A stretch of 64,000 nt of DNA from Halobacillus litoralis (lineage in GTDB: Bacteria; Bacillota; Bacilli; Bacillales; Halobacillaceae), in NCBI RefSeq assembly GCF_020171725.1, contig NZ_JAIVAJ010000001.1:434001-498000 (forward strand), given 5' to 3'. The first letter of the stretch is position 1, and every line of letters begins with the position of its first letter. This document shows positions 63,832-64,000 of this stretch, in pieces. Both the position numbers and the translations under genes were made by a program. Under the pieces are notes generated by a model. That model worked only from the letters and a program-made list of their open reading frames with translations. It did no database searches and was not told the DNA's origin.

Positions 63832-64000
63832 ATGACACATACTAAGGAAACGATTAAACAGAAAATTCAAGAAAACAACGTAGAATTCATCCTACTAGAA
63901 TTTACAGATATGATGGGGGATACAAAGAATGTAGAGCTTCCTATTGAAGAACTTGAAATGGTTCTAAACAATGAAGCGATGTTCGATAGTTCTTCTATCT
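63832..64000 (+). CDS. glnA: Glutamine synthetase type I, 5' end (cut off by the window)
   Basis: The visible 56 codons read FILLEFTDMMGDTKNVELPI and MFDSSSI, the N-terminal beta-grasp segment of GlnA. AGAGAGGG precedes the ATG by about 7 bp. Unlike the usual glnRA operon it has no glnR upstream and its own GlnR/TnrA-type promoter. That arrangement recalls the second, stand-alone glnA2 of Halobacillus; whether the enzyme is feedback-controlled GSI-alpha cannot be judged from this piece. Confidence 0.93.
   Translation, partial: MTHTKETIKQKIQENNVEFILLEFTDMMGDTKNVELPIEELEMVLNNEAMFDSSSI

Overview
The window looks like chromosomal DNA of a spore-forming Bacillaceae, most plausibly a moderately halophilic, pigmented member close to Halobacillus. 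The reasons are the B. subtilis-like gene neighbourhoods (pdhABCD-ykyA-def-ykrA-rpoY-rnjA, and ykuT/dapL/dapH/darB/fadH/ykuE/kre), the sporulation-type small proteins (Spo0E, YjcZ and YrzI families), a C30 carotenoid cluster of the Halobacillus/Staphylococcus type, and two K+ uptake components (KtrC, KtrD). No rRNA, tRNA, CRISPR array, prophage or insertion sequence was found. Coding density is high and most transcription units end in a clear Rho-independent terminator. Species assignment is inference.

Layout. 1-2143: thiamine salvage operon (thiW-tenA-thiD) under a TPP riboswitch. 2166-3700: MerR regulator/SRPBCC pair, a lipoprotein and a 34-aa peptide. 3764-13780: pyruvate dehydrogenase operon, YkyA, peptide deformylase, a Cof-type phosphatase, and rpoY-rnjA preceded by a tiny basic ORF. 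13822-19180: pyruvate oxidase, KtrC and a cytochrome bd-type oxidase with a textbook Rex operator. 19186-25339: heterodimeric ABC exporter, MscS channel, CNNM/CorC membrane protein. 25433-33764: DapL/DapH (acetyl branch of lysine/DAP synthesis), MFS pump, DarB, hemolysin III, FadH, YkuE, Sco, Kre. 33779-40971: CheV, small membrane proteins, AlkD-like and patatin-like enzymes, FbpB-like, PatA, Spo0E-like, signal peptidase I, a serine beta-lactamase-family protein and a 25-aa membrane peptide. 41139-49096: two convergent carotenoid operons. 49262-57646: small sporulation-type ORFs, a PAS-GGDEF-EAL protein, KtrD, YwpF, MoaA/MoeA and an unusual flavoprotein reductase. 57646-60454: a three-ORF YrzI-type micro-operon, twin hairpins, HD hydrolase, SDR, an HPr-like protein lacking the catalytic histidine. 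60502-64000: CorA, GNAT, Mn-dependent pyrophosphatase and the start of a stand-alone glutamine synthetase with a GlnR/TnrA box.

How they work together. Pyruvate can go to acetyl-CoA (PDH) or acetyl phosphate (pyruvate oxidase), with electrons leaving through the Rex-controlled bd oxidase. KtrC, KtrD and DarB belong to the c-di-AMP/potassium circuit of Bacillus, which fits an osmotically challenged organism. DapH, PatA and DapL are three steps of the acetylated meso-DAP route. The carotenoid operons encode diapophytoene synthase, three CrtN-type desaturase/oxygenase paralogues, a glycosyltransferase, an acyltransferase and a DUF422/CruF-type membrane protein: the parts expected for an acylated, glycosylated C30 carotenoid acid, but with an extra DUF422 step of unknown role.
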